Source: Chloroflexota bacterium (GTDB taxonomy: Bacteria; Chloroflexota; UBA11872). From it: a DNA stretch of 62,149 nt. The translations under genes were made by a program, and so were the position numbers. Under the pieces are notes generated by a model, which saw only the letters and a program-made list of their open reading frames with translations, was not told where the DNA came from and did no database searches. Location of the stretch: the NCBI GenBank assembly GCA_011523785.1, contig WTFW01000059.1, forward strand, positions 1 through 62,149, written 5' to 3'. Of this stretch, positions 37,859 through 46,746 are shown one piece after another; the first letter of the stretch is position 1; the number at the start of each line of letters is the position of its first letter.

Positions 37859-38623
37859 TCAGTTGGTCGCCCGGCGATACTCGTACGTCGCCGCGCCTAT
37901 GAGAACCGCCGTCGTGGCCAGCAGGATCCAGATGCCGGGCAGGATGCTGTCCCAGACCCAGCCTTCGATGATCACGGCGCGCACGGCCACCATGATGTAC
38001 TCGATGGGGTTCAGGCCCACGGCCACCTTGAACCAGCCGGTCAGCAGGTCGCGCGGCATGAAGGCCGAGGTCAGGAAGGCCAGCGGCATGAAGAGCAGCC
38101 AGCTGTTGACCGTGACCTGCACGCTGCGGGTGCGCATGGCCACGATCAGGCCCACGCAACCCATCGCCACGCCCAGTAGCGTGGCGCCGACGATGACGCC
38201 GAGTATGCCCAGGACGCCGCCCTCGAAGCGCACGCCGATGGCCGTGGCTACCAGGATGATTGCCAGCACCTGCGCCATGGCCCGCGTGCCGCCGATCAGC
38301 AGGGTGCCCAGCAGGATCGAGAAGCGGTTGACGGGCGACAGCAGCAGCTTGTCGACGTAGCCCGACATCATGTCCGTCAGCAGCACCATGGCCATGTCGC
38401 TGCCGCTGAAGACCACCGCCATCACGATCACCATGGCGGCCAGGAAGGCCTGGTAGTCGTCCGCCGGAAACCCGGGCAGCGCGGTGATGCCGCGCAGCGG
38501 CTCGCCGAAGAAGAGAAACATGAAGGCCGAGGACAGCACCGCCGCCACGATCATCCAGGGCTGCGCCAGCCAGGTCTTCAGGTTGCGGACGTAGATGAAG
38601 TAGCTCTCGCGCAGGACAAGCAT
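37859..38623 (-). CDS. ABC-2 type transporter permease
   Basis: About 254 residues with six hydrophobic segments, beginning 'LRESYFIYVRNLKTWLAQPW' and ending 'GIWILLATTAVLIGAATYEYRRA'. This is the DrrB/ABC-2 permease class that exports drugs, lipids or polysaccharides. Starts at 38662, 38629 and 38623 are possible; the ATG at 38623 has GGAGG eight bases upstream and gives the usual N-terminus. It follows and is coupled to the ATPase gene. Confidence 0.9.
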   Translation of the reverse strand: MLVLRESYFIYVRNLKTWLAQPWMIVAAVLSSAFMFLFFGEPLRGITALPGFPADDYQAFLAAMVIVMAVVFSGSDMAMVLLTDMMSGYVDKLLLSPVNRFSILLGTLLIGGTRAMAQVLAIILVATAIGVRFEGGVLGILGVIVGATLLGVAMGCVGLIVAMRTRSVQVTVNSWLLFMPLAFLTSAFMPRDLLTGWFKVAVGLNPIEYIMVAVRAVIIEGWVWDSILPGIWILLATTAVLIGAATYEYRRATN

Positions 38624-38628
38624 TGGCA

Positions 38629-39654
38629 TTACCTCCGGTTGACGCCCATCCACTGACTCCACATGCGGTCTTCGGCGTCGCCGTCGGCGTCGGAGTCGCG
38701 GATCTGGCGGCCGGTGTGTTGCAGGAACACGTCGTCCAGGGAGGGGCGGGTGATGGACAGGTTGGCGATGGCGAGGCCGGCGTCCTGGAAGGCGGCCATG
38801 ATGGCGGGGGCGGCGGCTCCGCCATCGCTTACGGTGGCGATCAGGCCGTTGTCGTCGATGTCCGCCTGTCGGACTCCGGGCAGGGTGCGCACGGCCGCCA
38901 GCGCCGCGGCCACGCTGTCGTCCGGCGACTCGCCTGCATCAAAGGCCACGTGGACGATGTCGCCGCCCACGCCGGCCTTGAGCGCTGCCGGCGAGCCTTC
39001 GGCCACCAGGCGGCCGTGGTCGATGATGGCCAGCCGCCGGCAGAGGCGGTCGGCCTCGTCCATGTGCTGGGTCGTCAGGAAGATCGTGACGCCCCGGGCG
39101 TTGAGCTCTTCCAGGTGCTCCCAGACAGTTATCCGGCTTTGCGGGTCCAACCCGGTGGTCGGCTCATCCAGGAAGAGCACGCCGGGGTTGTGCATCAGGG
39201 CGCCGGCCAGGTCGATCCGTCGCCGCATCCCGCCCGAGTAGGAGCCGACTTTCCGGTCGGCCACCGAGGAGAGCCCAACCAGCTCCAGCAGTTCCGTGGC
39301 GCGGGTGCGGGCTTCGGCGCGCGACAGCCCATACAGCAGGCCTTGCAGTTCCAGGAAGTCGCGTCCCTTCGAGAGGTCGTCCAGCCCAACTTCCTGCAGC
39401 GCCACGCCGATGGCCTGCCGCACCGCCTTGGGTTCGCGGGTCACGTCCAGGCCGGCCACCTCCACGCGACCTTCAGTCCTGGGCAGCAGCGTGGCCAGGA
39501 TCTTGATGGTGGTGGTCTTGCCCGCGCCGTTCGGCCCCAGGAAGCCGAAGAACTCGCCGCGCTCCACCGCAAAGCTGATCCCGTCCACGGCACGCACGCC
39601 GCCCGGGTAGGTCTTGCCCAGGCCTTCCACCAGGACCGCCGGACCGTTGATCAT
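38629..39654 (-). CDS. ABC transporter ATP-binding protein (DrrA-like)
   Basis: About 341 residues. It has Walker A 'GPNGAGKTTTIK', Q-loop region 'IGVALQEVGLDDLSKG', signature 'YSGGMRRRIDLAGALMHNP', Walker B 'LFLDEPTTGLDPQSR' and switch His in 'TTQHMDEADRL'. The C-terminal extension (about 225-341) is typical of the DrrA drug-exporter subgroup. The ATG at 39654 gives MINGPAVLVEGL; the longer frame upstream is rejected. Its TAA overlaps the downstream permease start region. Substrate unknown. Confidence 0.94.
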   Translation of the reverse strand: MINGPAVLVEGLGKTYPGGVRAVDGISFAVERGEFFGFLGPNGAGKTTTIKILATLLPRTEGRVEVAGLDVTREPKAVRQAIGVALQEVGLDDLSKGRDFLELQGLLYGLSRAEARTRATELLELVGLSSVADRKVGSYSGGMRRRIDLAGALMHNPGVLFLDEPTTGLDPQSRITVWEHLEELNARGVTIFLTTQHMDEADRLCRRLAIIDHGRLVAEGSPAALKAGVGGDIVHVAFDAGESPDDSVAAALAAVRTLPGVRQADIDDNGLIATVSDGGAAAPAIMAAFQDAGLAIANLSITRPSLDDVFLQHTGRQIRDSDADGDAEDRMWSQWMGVNRR

Positions 39655-39893
39655 CGTCCGCTCCCGTTGTCTGTCCGGTCGGCGCCCGCCCTGAGCCGGC
39701 CTTCGCTTTGCAACCGGCAGATGATGACGCATTCGAGCCGCGGCTGTTGCGACTTCCCTTACAAAGCCGTCGAGGCTGTCCGCCAGGTCTGGCGGCCACG
39801 TCGACTCGCGAGGTACTGATGTCCTCGCTCTGCTACCGTGCCCCGCCAGACAAACCTCGACGCCGGGCTCACCACGACGTCGACGAACTGGAG

Positions 39894-41408
39894 ATGAGGT
39901 TCGCCGTGGCCGATGTGATCCATGAGCCGGCGCGTGAGGTGCCGGTGTTGCATGACACCGACGTGCTGGTAGCGGGAGCGGGCATTTCGGGGCTGTTCGC
40001 GGCGCTGGAGTCGGCCGCGGCGGGGGCTCGGACCACGCTGGTGGATGAGTACTCGGCCGTCGGCGGCAATTACGGGCCGGGGCTCGGGTCGCGCCACGAC
40101 CTGTGGCAGGCCCCGCAGCAGCACGACCGCGGGCTGGGCGGCCAGGTGGGCGACTTCCTGGATCGGCTGGACGCGCGCGGGGGTATCAAGACCTTTGACT
40201 TCATCAGCGGCGGCGACAACGTGCCGTGGCGCTGGGACGGCATGGCGCACATTCCCGTCATCGACCGCAACGAGTTTCAGCGGCTGGCCCTGCAGCGGCT
40301 GCGCGACCTTGATGTCTCGCTGCTGCTGTCCACCACCGTGGCCGGAGCGATTGTTGAGGACGGCGATGTCGGCGGCGTGATCTTCGAGACCGGCGAAGGC
40401 CGGCGCGCGATTACCGCCAGGGTCGTCATCGACACCACCGGCGAAGCCGACGTAGCCGCCGCGGCGGGCGCGGAGACCGAGGACGCCTACGCCAGCGCGG
40501 AGGCCGGCTTCGGGCTGTTCTTCCGCGTCGAAGACGTGGACTGGGACACCTACGAGGAGTTCCGTGCGGCCGAGCGCGACAAGCCGCTGAGCGGGGAGGA
40601 AGAGCGCTGGGTGGACGAGGTGCTGTTCGTCGCCCTGGAGCGCGTGTGGGCCAACTATCCGCGCGAGTTGCTGCCGTTCATGATGGCCGACTGGGAGTCC
40701 GGCGCGTACAAGTACGTGGCCTCGATCCCGGGCGGCGCCCACGCTTACAAGATTCCGTTCGCCACCCACGACCAGGACGTCACAACCATTGAGACGCGCT
40801 GGCCGGACCACACGCTGTCGGCGCTGAACGCGATGGAACGGTCCACCATCGAGTCCTCGGCGCGGCTGCACGCCTACGACACCATCGAGTTCTACAAGCG
40901 CCACGTGCCCGGATTCGAGAACGCCCGCGTGAGCCAGATCGCGCCCTACATGGGCACGCGCTGGAGCCGCACGATCATTCCCGACTACACCCTCAGCCGC
41001 GACGACATCGTGGACGAGCGGCGGTTCGACGACGTGGTGCATGTGCTGACCACGCTCTATCGCTACGACGACGAGGTGCGCAAGGGCGGGCGTACCCGCC
41101 AGCTCGTCAACCTGCGCGAGCGCGAAGAGGGCCACCACTTCGACATGCCGCTGGGCCAGTTTCTGCCGCAGGGCGTGGAGGGGATGCTGGCGGCGGGACG
41201 CTCGATCGGTCGCGACCGCACGGCCAGCTTGCGCTGGCGCTGGATCGCCAAGGTCACCGGCGGCGTCGCCGGCATGGCGGCCGCCCGCGCCGCCGCCGAA
41301 GGCGTACCGCCACGGCACGTCAATATCCAAGCCCTGCAACGCGCGCTGGTCGACGTCGGCTATTACCTGGGCGAACCGCCCCGCCTGGCTGAACTCGGCA
41401 TCGCTTAA
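39894..41408 (+). CDS. FAD-dependent oxidoreductase (FAD_oxidored family)
   Basis: About 504 residues. The dinucleotide site is 'DVLVAGAGISGLFAALESAAAG', followed by 'TTLVDEYSAVGGNYGPGLG'; a second FAD block is 'RVVIDTTGEADVAAAAGA'. The C-terminal 'GQFLPQGVEGMLAAGRSIGRD' and 'AKVTGGVAGMAAARAAAEG' match the PF12831-type family. Two starts are open, ATG 39894 (chosen: MRFAVADVIHEPAREVPV) and ATG 39819. The family is common in sponge- and plant-derived carbohydrate-degrading bacteria, but the substrate is unknown. A hairpin terminator follows. Confidence 0.82.
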   Translation: MRFAVADVIHEPAREVPVLHDTDVLVAGAGISGLFAALESAAAGARTTLVDEYSAVGGNYGPGLGSRHDLWQAPQQHDRGLGGQVGDFLDRLDARGGIKTFDFISGGDNVPWRWDGMAHIPVIDRNEFQRLALQRLRDLDVSLLLSTTVAGAIVEDGDVGGVIFETGEGRRAITARVVIDTTGEADVAAAAGAETEDAYASAEAGFGLFFRVEDVDWDTYEEFRAAERDKPLSGEEERWVDEVLFVALERVWANYPRELLPFMMADWESGAYKYVASIPGGAHAYKIPFATHDQDVTTIETRWPDHTLSALNAMERSTIESSARLHAYDTIEFYKRHVPGFENARVSQIAPYMGTRWSRTIIPDYTLSRDDIVDERRFDDVVHVLTTLYRYDDEVRKGGRTRQLVNLREREEGHHFDMPLGQFLPQGVEGMLAAGRSIGRDRTASLRWRWIAKVTGGVAGMAAARAAAEGVPPRHVNIQALQRALVDVGYYLGEPPRLAELGIA

Positions 41409-41411
41409 CGC

Positions 41412-41440
41412 CGGAAGCGCCGGACATGCCGGCGCTTCCG
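41412..41440. terminator. Terminator between the FAD enzyme and the RRM gene
   Basis: CGGAAGCGCCGG (41412-41423) pairs perfectly with CCGGCGCTTCCG (41429-41440) around ACATG. It lies between the ends of two convergent genes. No T tract, so its strength as an intrinsic terminator is moderate. Confidence 0.65.
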
Positions 41441-41483
41441 AATCAGCTGCTCGTCGGGCGGTAAGCCCTACGAAGGTTGCCGT

Positions 41484-41858
41484 CTAGTAGCGGTCACCGC
41501 CGCCGTAGCCGCCGCCACCGCCGCCGTAGCCGCCGCCACCGCCGCCGTAGCCGCCGCCACCGCCGCCGTAGCCGCCACCACCGCCGCCGTAGCCGCCACC
41601 GCCGCCGCCGCGAGGCGCCCGCGGCCGGGCCTTGTTGACCGTGAGCATGCGGCCGCCCATGTTGCTGCCGTTCAGGCCCTCGATCAGTGCCAGAGCCTCG
41701 TCCTCATTGGCCATCTCGATAAACCCGAAGCCGCGGGAGCGTCCCGTTTCACGATCGATGATGATCGTGCACGACGTCAGTTCGCCGTACTGCGATGCCT
41801 GCTCGCGCAGTTCTTCTTCGGTGGTCGAGTACGGCAAGTTGCCGACATATATGTTCAT
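41484..41858 (-). CDS. RRM RNA-binding protein with Gly/Tyr tail
   Basis: A 124-residue protein. Residues 1-80 form one RRM with RNP2 'IYVGNL' and RNP1 'RGFGFIEM'. The tail (about 85-124) is a run of Gly-6-Tyr repeats, giving the plan of cyanobacterial Rbp and Chloroflexota glycine-rich RNA-binding proteins, some of which are cold-induced. The start is preceded by AGGAA nine bases upstream. A long leader of unknown length (up to 340 bases) is possible. RNA chaperone activity is the usual guess. Confidence 0.92.
   Translation of the reverse strand: MNIYVGNLPYSTTEEELREQASQYGELTSCTIIIDRETGRSRGFGFIEMANEDEALALIEGLNGSNMGGRMLTVNKARPRAPRGGGGGGYGGGGGGYGGGGGGYGGGGGGYGGGGGGYGGGDRY
41498..41611. repeat. 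Five 21-bp tandem repeats encoding Gly-Tyr motifs
   Basis: On the minus strand the C-terminal tail is encoded by five copies of a 21-base unit (Gly-6-Tyr), with Tyr codons spaced exactly 21 bases apart (near 41506, 41527, 41548, 41569 and 41590). It is coding repeat DNA, not a CRISPR array. Confidence 0.9.
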
Positions 41859-42201
41859 TCGAAACCGTTCCTGAACGCCGTCGCTGTGGACGTGCGTCCG
41901 TCTACACCCGCCTTCGCGCGGGAGCTCCAGACCATCCGTCAGTAAGCAAAACGCCGCAGTGAACCAGATGTCGGAAAGGTCGATTCAGGTTTACCGTTCG
42001 AGAATCGAAAGGCTTAGCGTGAACGAGAAACCTCGCAGACGGCGGCAGACGGAAGATTCGATACCAAGGTCACCACGTGCAATCTAGCACGCATCGCCCC
42101 TCCGGAACCGCCAATTTCGAATGAGCCCAGACGCGACCGCACGCGCGTTTGGTCACGTGCGGTAGGGTTCGCTGCCCAGCGGCCAGTTCAAAGAGTTTCC
42201 G
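41859..42201. other. Divergent intergenic region, RRM gene versus sulfatase
   Basis: 343 bases with promoters for both genes expected. The stretch is less GC-rich than its surroundings (for example near 41940-42060), and a CCCGCG/CGCGGG-type hairpin lies near 41910-41925. No clear -35/-10 pair, gene or RNA family is recognised. Confidence 0.45.
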
Positions 42202-43659
42202 ATGGCGCACCAGCGGCCCAACATCCTGTGGTACTGCACCGACCAGCAACGCTTCGACACCATTGGCGCGCTGGGCAACCCGCACGTCCGTACGCCGAAC
42301 CTCGACCGCTTCGTGGCGGAGGGCACGGCGTTCACCCACGCCTACTGTCAAAGCCCCATTTGTACGCCCAGCCGCGCCAGCTTTCTGACCGGCATGTACC
42401 CCAGCCGCGTGCACAATCCGCGCAATGGCAACGGCTGGGTCCATCGTGAGGTCGCCGCCAACCTGGTCACGCGCCAGCTGGCGGAGGCCGGCTACGACGG
42501 CGGGCTGGTCGGCAAGCTGCACCTGGCCGGGGCCTTCAACGGCCGCGAGCCGCGCGTCAACGACGGGTATCGCTACGTCAAGTACAGCCACGCGCCCCGC
42601 AACGACTGGCCGCTGGATCAGCACGACTACGCCGCCTGGGTGCAGGATCAGGGCGTCGATCCCTATTCGGTCCTCCTGCACAATTTCGACCGTCGCCATC
42701 TGACCGGCGCCCTGATGGCGCCCACGCCCGAGCAGGACAACACGCCGCCCGAAGTGCACCAGACGACATGGGGGACCGAGGCCTCGATCGACTTCATCAA
42801 CCAAGCACGCCCGGCCGACCAGCCCTGGTTTCTCAGCGTGAACATGTACGACCCGCATCCGCCGTTCAACCCGCCCTGGGAGTACTACCGCCGCTACGAC
42901 CCGGATGCGCTGCCCGGACCGCACTTTCGCCCCTCCGATCTGGAGCATCAGGGTCGTCTCACGGCCTCTGGGATCGACTTCCAGAGTGAATCCCAACCGC
43001 CGGAGGACTTCGAAGGCAAGAAGGTCCAGGCCGCCTACTACGCCATGATCGAGCAGATCGACGAGCAGTTCGGCCGCCTGATGGAAGCCCTGGAGGCGTC
43101 AGGCCAGGCCGACCGCACGATCGTCATTTTCACCAGCGACCACGGCGAGTCGGCCGGCGACTATGGCCTGACCCAAAAGGGCTGCCGGTTCTTCGACGGC
43201 CTCAGCCGCGTGCCGCTGGTCTGGCGCCTGCCGGGCCAGATCCAGGCCGGACTGGTCAGCGACGCGCTGGTCGAACTCACCGACATCGCGCCGACGCTAT
43301 CGGAGTACGCCGGTCTGTCCGTACCCGAGGCCACACAGGGACGCACGCTGCGACCCATCCTTTCCGGCGACGCCCCGCCCCACACGCATCGGGACTTCGT
43401 CCGCTGCGAGTACCTGGACGCCGTCAATGCGCCGGACCACACCTTCGCCACCATGTACCGGGATCGTCGCTGGAAGCTGAACGTCTACCACGGCCACGGC
43501 ATCGGCGAGCTATTCGACATGCAAGCCGATCCGCACGAGCACGACAGCCTCTGGGACAGCCCGGACCATCAGGCCATCAAGCTGGACCTCATGCAGCGCA
43601 GCTTCGACGCCACTGTCCTGGCCGCCGACCCGGGGCCGCCGCGCGTCTCTTCGTACTAA
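42202..43659 (+). CDS. Sulfatase (formylglycine-dependent)
   Basis: A 485-residue type I sulfatase. The modification motif is 'SPICTPSRASFLTG' (C-x-P-S-R, so Cys would be converted to formylglycine). Metal-site residues are visible in 'NILWYCTDQQRFDTIG' and 'VIFTSDHGESAGDYG' (Asp-His pair). It has no signal peptide, so it acts in the cytoplasm or is exported otherwise. Substrates of the subfamily are sulfated sugars or small organosulfates. No formylglycine-generating enzyme is encoded in this window. Confidence 0.92.
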   Translation: MAHQRPNILWYCTDQQRFDTIGALGNPHVRTPNLDRFVAEGTAFTHAYCQSPICTPSRASFLTGMYPSRVHNPRNGNGWVHREVAANLVTRQLAEAGYDGGLVGKLHLAGAFNGREPRVNDGYRYVKYSHAPRNDWPLDQHDYAAWVQDQGVDPYSVLLHNFDRRHLTGALMAPTPEQDNTPPEVHQTTWGTEASIDFINQARPADQPWFLSVNMYDPHPPFNPPWEYYRRYDPDALPGPHFRPSDLEHQGRLTASGIDFQSESQPPEDFEGKKVQAAYYAMIEQIDEQFGRLMEALEASGQADRTIVIFTSDHGESAGDYGLTQKGCRFFDGLSRVPLVWRLPGQIQAGLVSDALVELTDIAPTLSEYAGLSVPEATQGRTLRPILSGDAPPHTHRDFVRCEYLDAVNAPDHTFATMYRDRRWKLNVYHGHGIGELFDMQADPHEHDSLWDSPDHQAIKLDLMQRSFDATVLAADPGPPRVSSY

Positions 43660-43666
43660 CCCGCCG

Positions 43667-43689
43667 CCAGGCCTGGAGTGTTGGCCTGG
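43667..43689. terminator. Hairpin between convergent sulfatase and M16 genes
   Basis: CCAGGCC (43667-43673) pairs with GGCCTGG (43683-43689) around a nine-base loop, and the downstream gene ends two bases away. A bidirectional terminator is plausible though short. Confidence 0.5.
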
Positions 43690-43690
43690 T

Positions 43691-45007
43691 TCAGGCAGTC
43701 GACAATTCGGGGCCGGCCGTCACCAGCGTGTAGGCCGGGTCGGCCATCACGGCGGCGGTTACGTCGCGCACGTCGTCCGCCGTTACCGCGTCAATCAGAT
43801 TGGGATAAGCGCCCAGGTAATCCAGGCCCAGCCCGTAGCGCTCCATCGTCAGCAGCATGTTGGCGATGCCGTCATTGCGTTCCAGGCGCAGCGGCAGCGA
43901 GCCGGTCAGGGCCTGCTTGCTCAGGCGCAGCTCTTCGGCGTCGGGCGGGGTTTCGGCCAACTGGCGCGCCTCGTGCAGGCTGGCCTCGATGGCGCGGTCC
44001 ACATTCGCGGGGTTGATCCCCGCCCGGATTGACCAGGGCTGCCGGGTCAGGCCGGGCACCGCGTAGCTGGAAGCGTGATAGGCCAGCCCCTGGGTGTCGC
44101 GAACGTTGGAGCCGATGCGCCCGCCCAGGCCCAACTGTCCAAGGATGAAATTGGCGACGATGGTCGCGTAGTAGGACGGATCGGTGCGCCGGATTCCCAG
44201 CCAGCCCAGCAGGAACTCGGTCTGGGTTTTGCCTGCGATGGCCAGGTCTTCGCGCCGCGGCTCGGCGAACATGGCCGGTGGCGCGTCGGCCGCATCCAGC
44301 GCTTCCCGCCAGTCAGTTGTGGTCGCGGCATCCGGATTCGCCTTCCAAGCGCCGATGGTGACTTCGGCCAAAGCGAGCACAGCCGGCGGATCCACCGCGC
44401 CAACCACCGCCAACACCAGTGAGGCCGGCGCATAGGCGCGCGCGTGAAAGGCCCGCAGGTCGTTCCCCTGGACATCGCGAACGGTCTCCGCGTAGCCCTC
44501 TTCCGGCCAGCCATTTGGATTCGACGGCCCATACAGCAACTCGCGAAAGCGCCGGGCCGCCCGCGACCCGGGATTGTCTTCGGCGTGGGCCAGCACCGTC
44601 AGCGTTTGCTCGCGCACGCGCCCTACTTCGTCATCGGGAAAGGTCGGGTGCGAAAGCACATCGGTTGCCAGCGTCAGCAAGAGTTCCAGGTCTTCGGCCA
44701 GCGCTCGCCCCCCAAACGCCGCGTATTCGGTGTCGGCGTGGAACGCCAGCGAGGCCCCCACCTGGTCCAGTTCCTCGCTGAACTCAAGGAAGGTGCGATT
44801 GGCGGTCCCGCGGTTCAGCGCGTCGGCCGTCAGGCTGGCCAGCCCGGCCTGCTCGCGCGTTTCCAGCACGGCGCCAGCCGCGTGATAGGCGCCGATCGCG
44901 ACCGACGGCGAGGCCGGATTCGGATAGACCAGCAGCGTCGCGCCGTTGGCCAGCGTGTGCCGCGCGACGCTGTCCGCGTTGATTGCGTGCCGGGCGCCTG
45001 CGGTCAC
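43691..45007 (-). CDS. M16 family peptidase-like protein, inactive subunit type
   Basis: A 438-residue M16 homologue with the usual two-lobe alpha/beta fold ('TLANGATLLVYPNPASPSVAIGAYHAAG', 'NVRDTQGLAYHASSYAVPG', 'SKQALTGSLPLRLER'). The zinc motif HxxEH is absent: the corresponding site reads 'EQAGLASLTADALNRGT'. It is therefore the regulatory or substrate-binding partner of the active protease encoded directly upstream, a common pairing in bacteria. It begins with GTG overlapping the upstream stop by four bases. Confidence 0.9.
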   Translation of the reverse strand: MTAGARHAINADSVARHTLANGATLLVYPNPASPSVAIGAYHAAGAVLETREQAGLASLTADALNRGTANRTFLEFSEELDQVGASLAFHADTEYAAFGGRALAEDLELLLTLATDVLSHPTFPDDEVGRVREQTLTVLAHAEDNPGSRAARRFRELLYGPSNPNGWPEEGYAETVRDVQGNDLRAFHARAYAPASLVLAVVGAVDPPAVLALAEVTIGAWKANPDAATTTDWREALDAADAPPAMFAEPRREDLAIAGKTQTEFLLGWLGIRRTDPSYYATIVANFILGQLGLGGRIGSNVRDTQGLAYHASSYAVPGLTRQPWSIRAGINPANVDRAIEASLHEARQLAETPPDAEELRLSKQALTGSLPLRLERNDGIANMLLTMERYGLGLDYLGAYPNLIDAVTADDVRDVTAAVMADPAYTLVTAGPELSTA

Positions 45008-46290
45008 GCCGCCGCGCCGTTGGCCGCCGCCGGCAGGAACCAGCCCGTAACTCTCGATGGTTCGCGCAGGTAGGTCCGGGCGACGCGCTGCACGTCGGCC
45101 GGGGTGACCTGCCGCAGGTCGTCCGTCAGCGTCTGCGCCAGCCGCCAGCTCGCGGCCATCTCCAGCATGCCCAGTTGCACGGCCTGCGCCGTGACGCTCT
45201 CCAGCGTGATGGCCCGCTTCGCATAAGTCTGCCGGACGACGCGGTCCAGTTCTTCCTGGCTGGGAGCCTCGTCGTGCAGCCGCTGAATCTCGTCCAGAAC
45301 GGCCTTCTCGATCGGCTCCGGCTCGCCGCCCGGATGCAGGATCACCACCACCCGGTGCAGCGACGGATCGATGTTCACGCCGACATCGGCGCCAACCATG
45401 GCGGCCATGCCGGACGCGACAAATCGCTGGTAGAGCCGCGACGTGCGCAGCGTGCCGCCGCCGCCAAAGGGTCCGCTGGGCGGACCGGAGAGCAGCGCGT
45501 TGAGCACCAGCAGGGGCGCGCAGTCCGCGTGCGTGCGTTCGGGAGTGTGGTGACAGAGCATCAGCACCGGGAAGGGACCGGGGTGATGAACTTCCACGCG
45601 TCGAGCCTCGTCCTGGGCAGGCTCGCACTCGGCCAGGGATGGCGGCGAACTGTTCGCCGGGAATCCCCCGAAGTGCTCATCGATCCGACCGAGCAGGTCG
45701 TCCGTATCGAAATCCCCAACCGCCACAATCACGGCGTTGCCTGGTCCGTAATGCCGCTGGTAATGGCCGAACAAGTCGTCCCGCGTCATCGAGCGCAGGT
45801 CGGCCTTGCTGCCGATCACGCCATGGCCGTAGGGATGCACTTGGAAGGCCGTGGACTCCACCGCCTCCATCAAGCGGAACATAGGTGAGGCTTCGTGTCC
45901 CTCGCGCTCGGAGATGATGACCGTGCGCTCCGCTTCCACGTCGTCCGGGTCGAACACCGCGTTGAGCATGCGGTCGGACTCGATCTCGAGCGCCAGGTCC
46001 AGATGCTCGGCGGGCAGGGTTTCGTGGTAGGCGGTGGCGTCTTCGTAGGTAAAGGCGTTGAATGTGCCGCCCACGCCTTCCACCATGCGGCCAATGTCCC
46101 CGGGGGCCAGCCGCTGGGTACGCTTGAACATCATGTGCTCAACCCAGTGGGAAGCGCCGCTCATGCCCTGGGCTTCGTCCCGCGCGCCGACTCGGTACCA
46201 AATGAAAAAAGTGGCGATGGGGGCGGTGTGTACCTCGCGAGTCAGCACCGCCAGCCCGTTCGCGAGCGCCTGCTCGCGCACGTCATCCAT
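45004..46290 (-). CDS. M16 family zinc metalloprotease
   Basis: A 428-residue peptidase with the inverted zinc motif 'HWVEH' (HxxEH) and the third ligand Glu in 'DDVEAERTVIISE', plus 'HPYGHGVIGSKADLRSM'. The C-terminal lobe carries 'DEAPSQEELDRVVRQTYA' as in PqqL/YmxG-type proteins. There is no signal peptide in the 428 residues, so it is probably cytoplasmic peptide clearance. It is coupled to the inactive paralogue. Confidence 0.92.
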   Translation of the reverse strand: MDDVREQALANGLAVLTREVHTAPIATFFIWYRVGARDEAQGMSGASHWVEHMMFKRTQRLAPGDIGRMVEGVGGTFNAFTYEDATAYHETLPAEHLDLALEIESDRMLNAVFDPDDVEAERTVIISEREGHEASPMFRLMEAVESTAFQVHPYGHGVIGSKADLRSMTRDDLFGHYQRHYGPGNAVIVAVGDFDTDDLLGRIDEHFGGFPANSSPPSLAECEPAQDEARRVEVHHPGPFPVLMLCHHTPERTHADCAPLLVLNALLSGPPSGPFGGGGTLRTSRLYQRFVASGMAAMVGADVGVNIDPSLHRVVVILHPGGEPEPIEKAVLDEIQRLHDEAPSQEELDRVVRQTYAKRAITLESVTAQAVQLGMLEMAASWRLAQTLTDDLRQVTPADVQRVARTYLREPSRVTGWFLPAAANGAAA

Positions 46291-46368
46291 GCTGGCGCGT
46301 GGCTCCCGATTCGAGGGCGCGGGATGCTATCACAGGGACTTCTCCAGTCCTCTGAGCGAGACCTGAGC

Positions 46369-46746
46369 GTGGCGAAACTATCCTCGGCTGCCTTCGAGGG
46401 CGTCGTGATGGAGGCCATCGCCTCGATTCCCGAAGCGCTGCGTCAGCGCCTGGCCAATGTGGACGTGCTGATCGAGCAGTGGCCGTCGGCCGCCGACCTG
46501 GCAGCCGCTGAAGTGCCGGAGGGCTACACCTTGTTCGGTCTGTACACCGGCGTGCCGCTGACCGAGCGAACCTCCGGCTACAACATGGTGCTGCCCGACC
46601 GCATTACGATCTACCGCGGACCGCTGTTGGCGGCTTTTCACGACGTGGACGAGCTAAAGGACGAGATTCGCGCCACGGTCATTCATGAATTCGCCCACTT
46701 TTTTGGGCTGTCAGACGCCGATCTCGAACGGCTGGGAGTTGCCTAG
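46369..46746 (+). CDS. Zincin-like metallopeptidase family protein (PF06262 type)
   Basis: About 125 residues. The active site is 'ATVIHEFAHFFGLSDADLERLG' (HExxH with the downstream Asp typical of this family). Family landmarks upstream include 'RITIYRGPLLAAF'. The chosen GTG at 46369 starts VAKLSSAAFEGVVMEAIASIPEALRQ, giving the normal family start; a longer frame overlaps the M16 gene and is rejected. It ends one base before the next gene. Function of these short zincins is unknown. Confidence 0.85.
   Translation: MAKLSSAAFEGVVMEAIASIPEALRQRLANVDVLIEQWPSAADLAAAEVPEGYTLFGLYTGVPLTERTSGYNMVLPDRITIYRGPLLAAFHDVDELKDEIRATVIHEFAHFFGLSDADLERLGVA

Noticed and set aside
41498-41611. Regular 21-bp repeats as a CRISPR array
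   Set aside because: They are contiguous, coding and have no unique spacers.
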